From Rhizobium tibeticum (lineage in GTDB: Bacteria; Pseudomonadota; Alphaproteobacteria; Rhizobiales; Rhizobiaceae): 64,000 nucleotides of DNA. The translations under genes were made by a program, and so were the position numbers. Of this stretch, positions 44,735 through 53,374 are shown piece by piece (the first letter of the stretch is position 1; each line of letters opens with the position of its first letter). The notes beneath the pieces are model-generated. The model ran no database searches, had not been told where the DNA came from, and worked only from the letters and a program-made list of their open reading frames with translations. The stretch lies in the NCBI RefSeq assembly GCF_900110205.1, contig NZ_FOCV01000024.1:1-64000 (forward strand). Reading direction: 5' to 3'.

Positions 44735-45690
44735 GCGCTCCCGTCCTTCTGCTCGTTGCCGCTCAGCGCACGGACGTAGAAGTAGCCGAGCGACATCAGG
44801 ATCAGGAACAGCAGCACCGAATAGGCCGATGCCACCCCCCAGCGCTGCCGGCCGAAGGCGAGTTCATAAATGTGGGTGATCCAGATATGCGATGCGTTCG
44901 ACGGCCCGCCGCCGGTCATGATCCAGGGGATGATGAAAGAATTGAAGTTGGCCACTGCCAGCAGAAGGATCGTCACCGTCGAGACGTTTCTCAAGTGCGG
45001 AAAGGTGACGTGCCAGAACCGCTGCCATGCATTGGCTCCGTCGACTTTTGCGGCGCGCAGCAACTGGTCGGGGACCGTCTGCAGGCCAGCCATCATCATG
45101 ATCATGGCAAACGGAAACTCTCGCCAGATATTGACGACGATCAGCGAGGGCAGCACTGTGCTGACGCTGTCGATGAAATTCGGCGGCCGGTCGGCCAATC
45201 CGAGACCGACCAGCACCGCGCCAACGATCCCAAAGTCCGAATGGTAGATCCACTTCCAGATATAGGACGCGGCGACCGCGCTGATGACCCAGGGAATGAT
45301 CAGGACGGCGCGCAGGATGCCACGGCCGACAAATTCACGATGGAGCGCCAGCGCGCTGGCAAACCCCAGAACAAATGCGATGAAAGTCGATCCCAGTGTC
45401 CAGATAAGAGTGTTCGAGGTGACCTTCCAGAACACCGGACTTGTGAGGATGGCGATGTAGTTGTCGAGGCCGATGAAAATCTTGTCCCGGAGCTGCAGGC
45501 CAGGTGGCGTATTAAAGAACGACAGCTCGATCGTGTAGTAGATAGGGTAGGCTATGACGATGAGCATCACGGCGATCGCAGGAAGCACGTACGCGTAGTC
45601 AGCGCGGTGCTCCCAAATCTTTCGCAGCACGCCGGACCTACCGGGTTGCAGTCTTCGGCGAGTCTCGGCCTTCCCAGTCAAGATCGTCAC
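44731..45690 (-). CDS. Sugar ABC transporter permease (MalF-like)
   Basis: 319 residues with six membrane helices, starting after a basic N-terminus (AETRRRLQPGRSGV) at YVLPAIAVMLIVIAYPIYYT. EAA loop is LLRAAKVDGANAWQRF. It is the MalF-type partner of the following permease. A stem-loop separates it from the binding-protein gene upstream, which would let the binding protein be made in excess. Confidence 0.92.
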   Translation of the reverse strand: MTILTGKAETRRRLQPGRSGVLRKIWEHRADYAYVLPAIAVMLIVIAYPIYYTIELSFFNTPPGLQLRDKIFIGLDNYIAILTSPVFWKVTSNTLIWTLGSTFIAFVLGFASALALHREFVGRGILRAVLIIPWVISAVAASYIWKWIYHSDFGIVGAVLVGLGLADRPPNFIDSVSTVLPSLIVVNIWREFPFAMIMMMAGLQTVPDQLLRAAKVDGANAWQRFWHVTFPHLRNVSTVTILLLAVANFNSFIIPWIMTGGGPSNASHIWITHIYELAFGRQRWGVASAYSVLLFLILMSLGYFYVRALSGNEQKDGSA

Positions 45691-45719
45691 TGTGCCGTGC
45701 CCTTATTCTTCGGAACAAA

Positions 45720-45744
45720 CCGGCTGCAATCGAGGTGCAGCCGG
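45720..45744 (-). terminator. Intercistronic stem-loop after the sugar-binding-protein gene
   Basis: Perfect 9-bp stem CCGGCTGCA (45720-45728) / TGCAGCCGG (45736-45744), 7-base loop, 20 bases downstream of the binding-protein stop. On the minus strand it is followed by a weakly T-containing sequence (CCGGTTTGTTCC), so it is more likely an RNA stabiliser or attenuator than a full terminator. Confidence 0.6.
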
Positions 45745-45763
45745 TCAGATCGTCAGGCTTGGA

Positions 45764-47242
45764 CTAGAGTCCGCCATCCGTCAGGTCTTTTACCTTCTTG
45801 GCCGCGTCGTCCGCTGCTTGGTCGACGGTCATGGCTCCGGTCAGGGCATTCTGCAGCATGTCCGGGACGATAATGTTCATGATCTCGGGGGACTGTGGCA
45901 GCGCCGGGAACGGGATGCCGTAGGGCAGCATCGAGGTCGTGACATCAAGGAACTTGATGTTATCCAGACGTTCCTTCATCCATTTGGTCTTGAAGCCGTT
46001 AAGGTTTCCGGGGTTCGAGCCGGCATAGGCCATCTTCAGTGACCATTCGGGGCTCGTCCACATGCAGATGATAGCCTTTGCAGCCGGCTCGTCTACCTTG
46101 CCGGCCTCGACATATTCGGGCTTCAGGATGTGAATATTGGAGCCGCCAAACACGACGGCACGCTTGCCGTCGGGGCCAGTCGGAATCAGGCCGTAGCGCA
46201 TGTTGTCGATGACGGTCTGCGCCTTGTCCTTGTCGGTATCCGTCGCCTTTTTCTGCAGGTCGAGCATGACGTTGTAGTCGGACGGGTGCGAGATCATCAT
46301 GCCGAGCTGGCCAGCGAGGAAGAGGGGCTGGTTGTCGGCTTGCTGGTTGGTGAGCGCCGAAACCGGAACCGACTTGTCGCGAACATACATATCGTAGGAG
46401 GCTTGCAATGCCGCCTTGCTCTGCGGGCTATTGAGCTCGACCTTCTTATAGGTCGGGTTGGCGGTAGCCTCGTCGAAGACGCCGCCGCCATAGGCCCACA
46501 GCTGCGGCATGAAGCGGTACGGCGTATTGCCGGCATTCTTGCGAGCCACGAGGCCGTAACCGGCAATGCCGAGCTTGTCGTGGATCTGCTTGGAATACTT
46601 GACGACGTCGTCCCAGGTTGCCGGAGCCTTCTCCGGATCGAGGCCTGCACGCTTGAAGATGTCGGCGTTCCAGATGAACGCCATCGTCTCGTTGTTGGTT
46701 GGAATGCCGTAGGTCACCCCCTCCCAGGTCACGGCCTTCATTGCGCCGGGCCAGAAATCCTCGGTCGAATACCCTACATCCTCGGGTTTGAGCGGCTCCA
46801 AATAGCCCTTTGACGCGAACTCGGTGCCCCCCAGGATTTGCAGGCGGACCGCCATGGGCGCTGCATTGCCAAGGAGCGCGGTCCGGAACTTATCCAGCAG
46901 GTCGTTATAGGTGAGGGCTTGTTCCTCAAGCTGGATGTTTGGATAGGTTTTGCGGAAGGTCTCGAAGAACTCCTTATAGTACTCTCGCAGGAGGTCGGGG
47001 TCTCCCTCGAAGACGCCCTGATACCAGAAAGTCAGTCGCCCCTTGTAGTCGAGCGGGGTGACCTTGGCGCAATCGCCCGCCGTGTCAAAATCCTGGGTGC
47101 CGGCAATGGAGCGCACATATTGCGGCGACCACTTGCTCACGTCGACCGGCGCACCCAGCGCAGACGCGGACATCAACGATACCATCAAAGCAGTGGAGAC
47201 AGTGCCGCGCAGGACGGCACCTCCGAGTGAAATCCTCGTCAT
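45764..47242 (-). CDS. Sugar ABC transporter substrate-binding protein (family 1)
   Basis: 492 residues, large for the family. Signal peptide about 1-30 (STALMVSLMSASALGA). Mature protein has the family-1 solute-binding pattern: RLTFWYQGVFEGDPDLLREY, LTYNDLLDKFRTALLG, then YGIPTNNETMAFIWNADIFK and GLIPTGPDGKRAVVFGGSNI. The ligand is presumably an aldonic/uronic acid or an oligosaccharide containing it, judged from the dehydratase genes on both sides; that is inference. First gene of a six-gene operon (binding protein, two permeases, ATPase, dehydratase, RraA-like), divergent from the gntR gene. Confidence 0.9.
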   Translation of the reverse strand: MTRISLGGAVLRGTVSTALMVSLMSASALGAPVDVSKWSPQYVRSIAGTQDFDTAGDCAKVTPLDYKGRLTFWYQGVFEGDPDLLREYYKEFFETFRKTYPNIQLEEQALTYNDLLDKFRTALLGNAAPMAVRLQILGGTEFASKGYLEPLKPEDVGYSTEDFWPGAMKAVTWEGVTYGIPTNNETMAFIWNADIFKRAGLDPEKAPATWDDVVKYSKQIHDKLGIAGYGLVARKNAGNTPYRFMPQLWAYGGGVFDEATANPTYKKVELNSPQSKAALQASYDMYVRDKSVPVSALTNQQADNQPLFLAGQLGMMISHPSDYNVMLDLQKKATDTDKDKAQTVIDNMRYGLIPTGPDGKRAVVFGGSNIHILKPEYVEAGKVDEPAAKAIICMWTSPEWSLKMAYAGSNPGNLNGFKTKWMKERLDNIKFLDVTTSMLPYGIPFPALPQSPEIMNIIVPDMLQNALTGAMTVDQAADDAAKKVKDLTDGGL

Positions 47243-47343
47243 AGGTATCCTCCAGGTTCTCTCCCATGCCGCTCTGCCTCAAGGCGAGCGGTCTTTGCTC
47301 GTCGGCCGCAGGACGTTTTTCAGCCAATGTATCCCTTCGAGCT

Positions 47344-47399
47344 AATCATACGTTTTCAGATCGTTGATTGCCTGTCAACCAGAGAAATCGTACATTGTT
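47344..47399. promoter_or_regulatory. Candidate GntR operators in the divergent promoter region
   Basis: Two near-identical direct copies, AATCATACGTT (47344-47354) and AATCGTACATT (47386-47396), flank GTTGA-N7-TCAAC (47363-47379), a 17-bp inverted repeat. FadR-type GntR regulators bind short palindromes with TNGTNNACNA-like cores; the TCGTACA sequence comes close. The region drives both the importer operon and gntR. Proposed only as candidates. Confidence 0.4.
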
Positions 47400-47452
47400 T
47401 GCAGAGGCCTCACGTGATATCTGAGCCATGTGTGTATTGATTGGAGACAGTC

Positions 47453-48163
47453 TTGGCCGATACAAGCGATTTTAAAGCAGAGCCACCCGAAGGGATCGAC
47501 GCTATCGGGGCCTCCAGCGAGGGCGCCTCGCTTTATCAACTGATCAGGGAAGACATCATCGAAGGGCGCCTCGCTGCCAACGAACGGCTTGTGGTCACCG
47601 ATCTCGCCCGGCGCCACGGCACCTCGACCAACCCCGTGCGCGAGGCTCTGCAACTGTTGCGCGGGGAGGGCTTTGTCACCCTTGTTCCCAACCGCGGAGC
47701 GCGCGTCCGGCCCATAGACCAGGATTTTGTTCGGGACATCTACGAGATAGGAGTCTTGATCGAGCCGGCCCTGACGCGATGGTTCGTGAATATGGCCACC
47801 GCCGAGGACATTGCTGAACTCGAACGCATCCAAGACCTGATTGAGGTGAACGACTTCGCCGACACGTTCAGGCACAGCGAGCTGGACACCGCCTTTCACA
47901 CCGTAATGTACCAAAGGCACTACAATCGCCATGCCGCCGAGCTTTGGTGGAAGCATCGCGAGGTGCTGCGAGCCGTGAGCCGGCGTTTCAACTTCACGCT
48001 CGCCCGGCGTGCCGCGATCCTTAGCGAGCATCGCGAGCTCATCGCGCATGTAAAAGCGGGAAATGCGAACGAGGCAGGCGAACTCATTGCACGCCATGTC
48101 GAGGGCTCCGGCCGACACATCCTCGAACACATGCGTGCGCGTAACGCTGCTCGGGCAGGATAG
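47453..48163 (+). CDS. GntR-family regulator, FCD (FadR) subfamily
   Basis: 236 residues from TTG 47453, preferred because GGAG lies at 47443-47446; an in-frame TTG at 47441 lacks a site. Winged helix-turn-helix at about 28-95 (LYQLIREDIIEGRLAANERL, NPVREALQLLRGEGFV, LVPNRGARV). FCD ligand domain follows, with metal/ligand-binding positions expected in DTAFHTVMYQRHYN, SEHRELI and ARHVEGS. FCD regulators respond to small organic acids such as sugar acids and usually repress until ligand is bound. It sits between the divergent importer operon and the three-dehydratase arm and probably controls both. Confidence 0.88.
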   Translation: MADTSDFKAEPPEGIDAIGASSEGASLYQLIREDIIEGRLAANERLVVTDLARRHGTSTNPVREALQLLRGEGFVTLVPNRGARVRPIDQDFVRDIYEIGVLIEPALTRWFVNMATAEDIAELERIQDLIEVNDFADTFRHSELDTAFHTVMYQRHYNRHAAELWWKHREVLRAVSRRFNFTLARRAAILSEHRELIAHVKAGNANEAGELIARHVEGSGRHILEHMRARNAARAG

Positions 48164-48217
48164 AATACACGGCCTGGAATATCGTTATCCCAACCACTTC
48201 AGATAAAGGCAGTTGAG

Positions 48218-49384
48218 ATGAAAATCACCAGCATTCGGCCGTGGCTGATCAAGTCCGATGCGTCTTATTGGGGAGAGTATCTGTTCGTCGAAGTGACGAC
48301 CGACGAGGGGGTGAGCGGCTGGGGAGAGATCACCACCACGACAAGGCTCGCCAATCGCACCCTCTGCACGATCCTGCGGCAGATCGGTGCCGCTGTGACG
48401 GGAGAGGACCCGGCGCGTATTGAGTATCTGTGGCACAAGATATTCCGCAGCTTCACCTATATGGGCAGTCGCGGCGCCGCAGTCGAATGCGTGAGCGCCA
48501 TCGACATAGCCCTCTGGGACATCCGAGGCAAAGTCCTTGCTAAGCCGATTTACGAGCTCTTGGGTGGACCGGTACGCGATGAAATCGCGCTCTACACCCA
48601 CCCCAACCAAGCCAAATTTACCAGCAAGGAGGCTGTGGTCCGCGAAATTCGAGACATCGTCGAGTCCGGCCACACTGCGTTCAAGTTCGATCCTTTCCCC
48701 CACCAAGGCCGCATCGCCGATGGACAGCCTCGCGAACAGCGGGACGGCTACCTAGATGGCAGCATGACCCGCAAGGATGAGCGCGAAGCCGCCGAACTCA
48801 CGGCTCTGATCCGCGAAACGGCGGGCTCTGATGTCGACATCCTCATCGATGCGCATGGCCGCTTCGACGTTCCCACCGCCATTCGCCTTTGTCGGAGCCT
48901 CGAGGAAGCTGGTCAGATCGACTGGTTCGAGGAGCCCTGTCCACCGGAGAGCCTCAACGCTCTCAGACAGGTCCGTGAGAAGGTCAGCGCCGCTATCTCG
49001 TGGGGCGAGCGCGGACACACGAAGTGGGATTTCGTGCCGGTGCTCGAAAATAAGCTTGCCGACTACATCATGCCGGACGTCACCTGGACTGGCGGCATTA
49101 CCGAACTCAAGAAGATTTCTGCCCTATGCGAAGCCTACTACATCCCGGTCTCGCCGCATGACGCCGCAGGGCCGATCAACGTGGTTGCGGGAGCGCAGGT
49201 GATGATGACCGTTCCTAACTTCTACAAACTCGAAACGTCGGAGTGGAACCTGGGCAAATACGATCACCTCATCGACAGACCACTCGATGTTTCGAATGGC
49301 AGCCTCAAGCTTACATCCAAGCCTGGTCTCGGCGTTGAAATGAACCGCGACTACCTTCAAAACCACGAGATAGAGCTGGACTAG
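48218..49384 (+). CDS. Enolase-superfamily sugar-acid dehydratase (DAHGR type)
   Basis: 388 residues. MR/MLE N-terminal domain (GVSGWGEITTTTRLANRTL, AIDIALWDIRGKV) and barrel. Metal ligands: Asp in ILIDAHGRFDV, Glu in WFEEPCPPE and Glu in ISWGERGH; late catalytic His in SPHDAAGP. The DxHGR motif is shared with gluconate/galactonate/mannonate-type dehydratases. First gene of the plus-strand arm, 54 bases after gntR. Substrate stereochemistry cannot be predicted from sequence by eye. Confidence 0.85.
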   Translation: MKITSIRPWLIKSDASYWGEYLFVEVTTDEGVSGWGEITTTTRLANRTLCTILRQIGAAVTGEDPARIEYLWHKIFRSFTYMGSRGAAVECVSAIDIALWDIRGKVLAKPIYELLGGPVRDEIALYTHPNQAKFTSKEAVVREIRDIVESGHTAFKFDPFPHQGRIADGQPREQRDGYLDGSMTRKDEREAAELTALIRETAGSDVDILIDAHGRFDVPTAIRLCRSLEEAGQIDWFEEPCPPESLNALRQVREKVSAAISWGERGHTKWDFVPVLENKLADYIMPDVTWTGGITELKKISALCEAYYIPVSPHDAAGPINVVAGAQVMMTVPNFYKLETSEWNLGKYDHLIDRPLDVSNGSLKLTSKPGLGVEMNRDYLQNHEIELD

Positions 49385-49448
49385 CAACGCTCGACGCCGC
49401 CCCAGCGTGCGCGGCGACGAGCCCGGTCGACCAAAACGAGGATAAATC

Positions 49449-50810
49449 ATGCCAGGGGCAGATGGAGCCGACGAGGCGCTCAATCGAGTGAACACGCATT
49501 CCAAGCCGTCCGACCTTCGCATCACCGACATGCGGGTAGCCGAAATTGTCGGCGCGCCGTTCACCTCAGCGCTACTCAAGATTTACACCAACCAAGGCAT
49601 CGTCGGGCTTGGCGAGGTGCGCGACGGCGCCAGCGCCACCTACGCGCTGATGCTGAAAAGCCGGTTGCTTGGCGAGAACCCTTGCAACATCGACCGCCTG
49701 TTTCGCCGGATCAAGCAGTTCGGCGGGCACGGCCGGCAAGGCGGCGGCGTATCGGCGGTCGAAATCGCGCTGTGGGATCTTGCCGGCAAGGCCTATGGCG
49801 TCCCCATCTACCAGATGCTCGGCGGCCGGTTTCGGGAGAAGGTGCGCATCTACTGCGACACCGACGCCACCGTGCCGAGCGGCACCGAGACCGGCAAGCG
49901 CCTCAAGCAGCGCATGGAGCTCGGCTTCACCTTCCTCAAGATGGATCTGGGGCTGATGCAGATCGCGGATGTGCCCGGTGCGGTCGTGTCTCCTGCCGGC
50001 TCACTTGAAGGGTACCGCGACCACCCCGGTCGCGGCGCGGTGAAGACCATTGAAGAGCGGCGCGTCCGCAACGCTGTGTACGATTTGCATAACGTCCCGC
50101 ACCCTTTTACCGGCCTCCACTTTTCCGACAAGGGCCTCGATTTCCTTGAGCAATACATTGCCGAGGTTCGTGAGGTCATCGGCATGGATGTTCCGCTCGC
50201 CATCGATCACATCGGCCACATCTCAGTGCAGAACGGCATTCGCCTTGCCAGGCGAATTGAAAAATACGTGCCAGCCTGGCTCGAGGACGTGATCCCATGG
50301 CAGTACACCGAGCAATACCGACAACTGCAGGACGCCACCACGGTGCCGATCTGCACTGGCGAGGATATATACCTCAAGGAGGGCTTCGAGCCTCTGCTCA
50401 ACAGCGGCGGCGTCTCCGTTATCCACCCGGACCTGCTCACCAGTGGGGGCATGCTCGAGACCAAGAAGATCGGCGACATGGCGCAGGACCATGGTGTCGC
50501 CATGGCCATCCACATGGCAGAAAGTCCAATCGCCGCAATGGCCGCCGCACATGTCGCGACGGCGACCGAAAATTTCATGGCGCTCGAATACCATTCCGCC
50601 GATGTCGACTGGTGGGACGATATCGTCACCGGCCTTCCCAAGCCGCTGGTGAAGGACGGCTTCATCACTGTTCCGGACAAGCCGGGCCTAGGGATTGACG
50701 ACGTCGTCGACGAGGTGATCTCGCAGCATCTGCAGCCGGGTGTCACCGGCATTTGGCAGCCTACGGATCACTGGGACGATGAGTATTCCTGGGATCGCAC
50801 CTGGAGCTGA
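49449..50810 (+). CDS. Enolase-superfamily enzyme, 453 residues
   Basis: A longer member with an N-terminal leader ([15 protein letters not shown]) before the MR/MLE domain ([20 protein letters not shown]). Asp in [11 protein letters not shown], Glu in [10 protein letters not shown] and Glu in ICTGEDIYL are the probable metal ligands. The region where a PH motif usually lies reads [11 protein letters not shown], with a His but different surroundings, so the late catalytic base may differ from its neighbours. An insertion between about 165 and 205 ([20 protein letters not shown]) is absent from small members. Dehydratase or epimerase activity on an acid sugar is likely. It precedes the next enolase-family gene by 17 bases. 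Confidence 0.83.
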   Translation: MPGADGADEALNRVNTHSKPSDLRITDMRVAEIVGAPFTSALLKIYTNQGIVGLGEVRDGASATYALMLKSRLLGENPCNIDRLFRRIKQFGGHGRQGGGVSAVEIALWDLAGKAYGVPIYQMLGGRFREKVRIYCDTDATVPSGTETGKRLKQRMELGFTFLKMDLGLMQIADVPGAVVSPAGSLEGYRDHPGRGAVKTIEERRVRNAVYDLHNVPHPFTGLHFSDKGLDFLEQYIAEVREVIGMDVPLAIDHIGHISVQNGIRLARRIEKYVPAWLEDVIPWQYTEQYRQLQDATTVPICTGEDIYLKEGFEPLLNSGGVSVIHPDLLTSGGMLETKKIGDMAQDHGVAMAIHMAESPIAAMAAAHVATATENFMALEYHSADVDWWDDIVTGLPKPLVKDGFITVPDKPGLGIDDVVDEVISQHLQPGVTGIWQPTDHWDDEYSWDRTWS

Positions 50811-50827
50811 GGCGGAAAGGAACGAAG

Positions 50828-52027
50828 ATGAAGATCACCGATCTCCGCTGCGCCGTTATCGGCAAACACCCGATCGTCCGCATCGTAACGGACGAGGGCC
50901 TCTATGGCTTGGGCGAAGTCGAATTCACCAAGTCCTACCTCAAGCCCTGGGTGCTGCATTTCCGCGAGGCGCTGGTCGGCGAGGATCCGACCGACGTCGA
51001 GAGAGTAATGCTGAAGATCCGCCAACGCGGCTCTTTCAAGCCGTACGGCGCGGCGGTGAGCGCTATTGAGCATGCGCTGTGGGATATTGCTGGCAAGGCC
51101 GCGGGCATGCCCGCCTATAAGCTGCTCGGCGGCAAGGTGCGGGACAAGGTGCGCGTCTACAACGGCTCGATTCGCCAGAAACGCACGGGCGACCGGCCGG
51201 AGGATTACGCCGCTGACGTCAAATGGATGATGGAGCAGCCGCAGAACTTCTTCATGGTCAAGCAAGGAATCTCGTTCCACTCCAACATGAAGGACACCAT
51301 CGAGGGCTTCCACTATGGCGTGACGCAGAAGAAGGCCGGCTATCACGGTGCCATGGATCAGGGCGTGATCAGCGAGCGCGGTTTCAATCACATGCTCGAC
51401 TGCGTGATCGCGATGAAGGAAGTGCTGGGCGACAAAGTCAGCCTGGCGCTCGACTGCGGCCCGGGCTGGATGCTGCCCGATGCGATTAAGTTCGCTCGCG
51501 CGGTTGAGAAGTACAATTTGATGTGGCTCGAGGACATGCTGACTGGCGACTACGTGCCGTGGGTCAATCCGCAGGCCTATCGGGAACTGACAACCTCCAC
51601 CTCGACGCCAATCCACACTGGTGAGCAGATCTACCTGCGGCACAATTTCAAGGAACTGATCGAGACGCAGGCGGTGCGCGTCATCGGCCCCGATCCAGCC
51701 GATGTTGGCGGCATTGCCGAGCTCAAATGGGTCGCCGAGCACGCCTACATGCACTCGATCCTGATGGCACCGCACGGCACTGCTAACGGCCTGCTGGGCC
51801 TCGGCGCGTTGATCAATGTCTGCGCCACCTTGCCTGCAAATTACATCGCGTTCGAATATCCGAGTGCCTCCGACCCCTGGTGGGAGGATTTGGTAATCGG
51901 CTTGCCGCCGCAGATCGTGAAGGAAAGCATGGTGGACCTCCTGGAAGCGCCGGGGCTGGGCCTCGATATCGACGCCGAAGCTGCCAGGAGATATCTCAGG
52001 GAAGAGGATGTGGGCTTCTTCGACTGA
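50828..52027 (+). CDS. Enolase-superfamily enzyme, 399 residues
   Basis: MR/MLE N-terminal domain (VRIVTDEGLYGLGEVEF, AIEHALWDIAGKAAG) and barrel. Metal ligands: Asp in LALDCGPGWML, Glu in WLEDMLTGDYV and Glu in IHTGEQIYL; late His in MAPHGTANG. The pattern WLED(M/V)...W and TGE(D/Q)IYL is shared with the preceding gene, so the two belong to one subgroup and may act on related substrates or as partner subunits. Last gene of the plus arm. The shared insertion around RQKRTGDRPEDYAADVKWM is long for the superfamily. Substrate unknown. Confidence 0.83.
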   Translation: MKITDLRCAVIGKHPIVRIVTDEGLYGLGEVEFTKSYLKPWVLHFREALVGEDPTDVERVMLKIRQRGSFKPYGAAVSAIEHALWDIAGKAAGMPAYKLLGGKVRDKVRVYNGSIRQKRTGDRPEDYAADVKWMMEQPQNFFMVKQGISFHSNMKDTIEGFHYGVTQKKAGYHGAMDQGVISERGFNHMLDCVIAMKEVLGDKVSLALDCGPGWMLPDAIKFARAVEKYNLMWLEDMLTGDYVPWVNPQAYRELTTSTSTPIHTGEQIYLRHNFKELIETQAVRVIGPDPADVGGIAELKWVAEHAYMHSILMAPHGTANGLLGLGALINVCATLPANYIAFEYPSASDPWWEDLVIGLPPQIVKESMVDLLEAPGLGLDIDAEAARRYLREEDVGFFD

Positions 52028-52167
52028 ACTCTCTCCACCTGCATGATGTGAATCGTCCACGCAAATTACTGTCCGGAATGACACGCTTGGGGTCATGCAC
52101 CATACAAGCGGGAAGTCTCCTGCTTATCGTAAAGGTTTTTGTGGCCTCCCTTTAGAGCGTTTTGCAT

Positions 52168-52380
52168 TTAGGTTGGCATATATACTGCGTTCTGGATGTA
52201 GTTTGCGCATTCGGATGGCCCGATTGCATTGATCGTTTCGGCCAGCGCTTCGTGGGCGGCGTGTTCGGATCGGGCCACAGCCGTTCTCATGGCGTGCTTG
52301 ATCTTGGAGAACAACTGCTCGATGGGGGTGAGATCGGGGCTATAGGGCGGCAGGAATATCGTCCGCGCTCCCGCTCCTCT
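52168..52380 (-). mobile_element. IS630-family transposase, C-terminal fragment
   Basis: Minus strand reads RTIFLPPYSPDLTPIEQLFS then KIKHAMRTAVARSEHAAHEA and ALAETINAIGPSECANYIQN, ending MPT-stop at 52168. PPYSPDLTPIE contains the third acidic residue of the IS630 DDE triad. About 71 residues remain; the catalytic domain's first part is missing and the sequence joins an unrelated minus-strand gene at about 52381. It is therefore a relic marking a past insertion or deletion. Confidence 0.85.
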
Positions 52381-52383
52381 CGA

Positions 52384-52797
52384 TCACGATGCCCGCGAGA
52401 AAGCCCTCAGCCCCGCCAGAACGCCTCTTCTTCCTTCCAAAGCGCACGGCTCCTCTTCATCGGGGTAACCCGCCACCAGGAAGTCTTCGGCCTCGAGATA
52501 GGCCTCTGCTTCGGGTCGAAGTTCGACCTTGAGAACGTGCACGGCAACGTCTTCGGAATATTCCTTGATCGGCTCGGCGTAGGAGTAGGTCGCCCAAGGG
52601 AAGAGCCTGGTCATGACGTCATGCAGACTGTTTGCCCGAAGATGATAGTCGATCCGGATATCCGGCTCGTCCCTCTCCCTTGGCCAATATAGATCTGGTG
52701 GAACTAATGGTTCTGGCCAGTCCGGCGGCGCGTCAGGTTACGGTAGCGGATCTGGCAGCATGTCCGGTAGCGGCTCCGGCACTTCGACCTCCGGCAT
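52384..52797 (-). pseudogene. Unrecognised protein with an in-frame stop, truncated at the IS630 relic
   Basis: From ATG 52797 the frame reads MPEVEVPEPLPDMLPDPLP, then meets TAA at 52740-52738, and continues open as PDWPEPLVPPDLYWPRERDE, IRIDYHLRANSLHDVMTRLF, YSEDVAVHVLKVELRPEAEA and DFLVAGYPDEEEP to a stop at 52384. The long conserved-looking stretch after the stop suggests a real gene broken by one nonsense codon. Translation could restart at ATG 52614 (76 residues). The Pro/Asp-rich leader resembles low-complexity linkers. The last about 20 residues look foreign and coincide with the IS630 junction. No function recognised. Confidence 0.45.
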
Positions 52798-53306
52798 CGA
52801 GCACCGAGAAAGACAAGGACTCCCAGGGCAGGCTCAACGAAGACACCCCCGGTCAATTCTGCGGGGTCTTTGTGGCGTTCCTCCAAGCGGGCACATCACG
52901 CTGGGGCGCCTTTCACGAGCTAGAATGAGGGAGCTTTGAAGCTGAAGCGTTCGAGTGATTTCAAATTTCCAGATTGATGACAAAGATCAGAGATTTCGCG
53001 ACCGCCTACATCGAACGCATATCCGCGTAATTGAGGGCCCTCGACCTCCTCCGAGTTGGACACCATGTGGCGGAGTCGATCGCCTAGACGGCAGCAGGCC
53101 TCTCACTGTCTTTCTCCGGATTCGATTGCGGTCAGGGCACAACGTCGGTCGCCCTAGTCGCAGCAAACTTTGCGGACATCCCCAGCGTCACCGTTGAATC
53201 CTTCGCGATCAGGCCACGAGGTTTCGGGCCATTCGACACGTCCTTTGCATCCTGCTCAGCATCGGTGTCGCTCAAGTTGACCGCTAGCAAAGCGAAAATA
53301 CTCCTT
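52798..53306. other. Intergenic stretch, nothing recognised
   Basis: No coding signal on either strand. Its right end carries the stress-type promoter listed next. Confidence 0.4.
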
Positions 53307-53331
53307 GGAACATTCGGATGAAGCGGGAGTT
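53307..53331 (+). promoter_or_regulatory. Candidate EcfG/RpoE2 promoter for the membrane protein-DUF892 pair
   Basis: GGAAC at 53307-53311, 18 bases, TT at 53330-53331 with a preceding G (GTT). Fits GGAAC-N18-TT exactly. About 44 bases separate it from the ATG at 53375. DUF892 genes are well-known stress-regulated genes, which supports the assignment. Confidence 0.62.
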
Positions 53332-53374
53332 GGGACGCATTCACAGAACCCCGAAAGCTCTGGAGGCTTGTACA

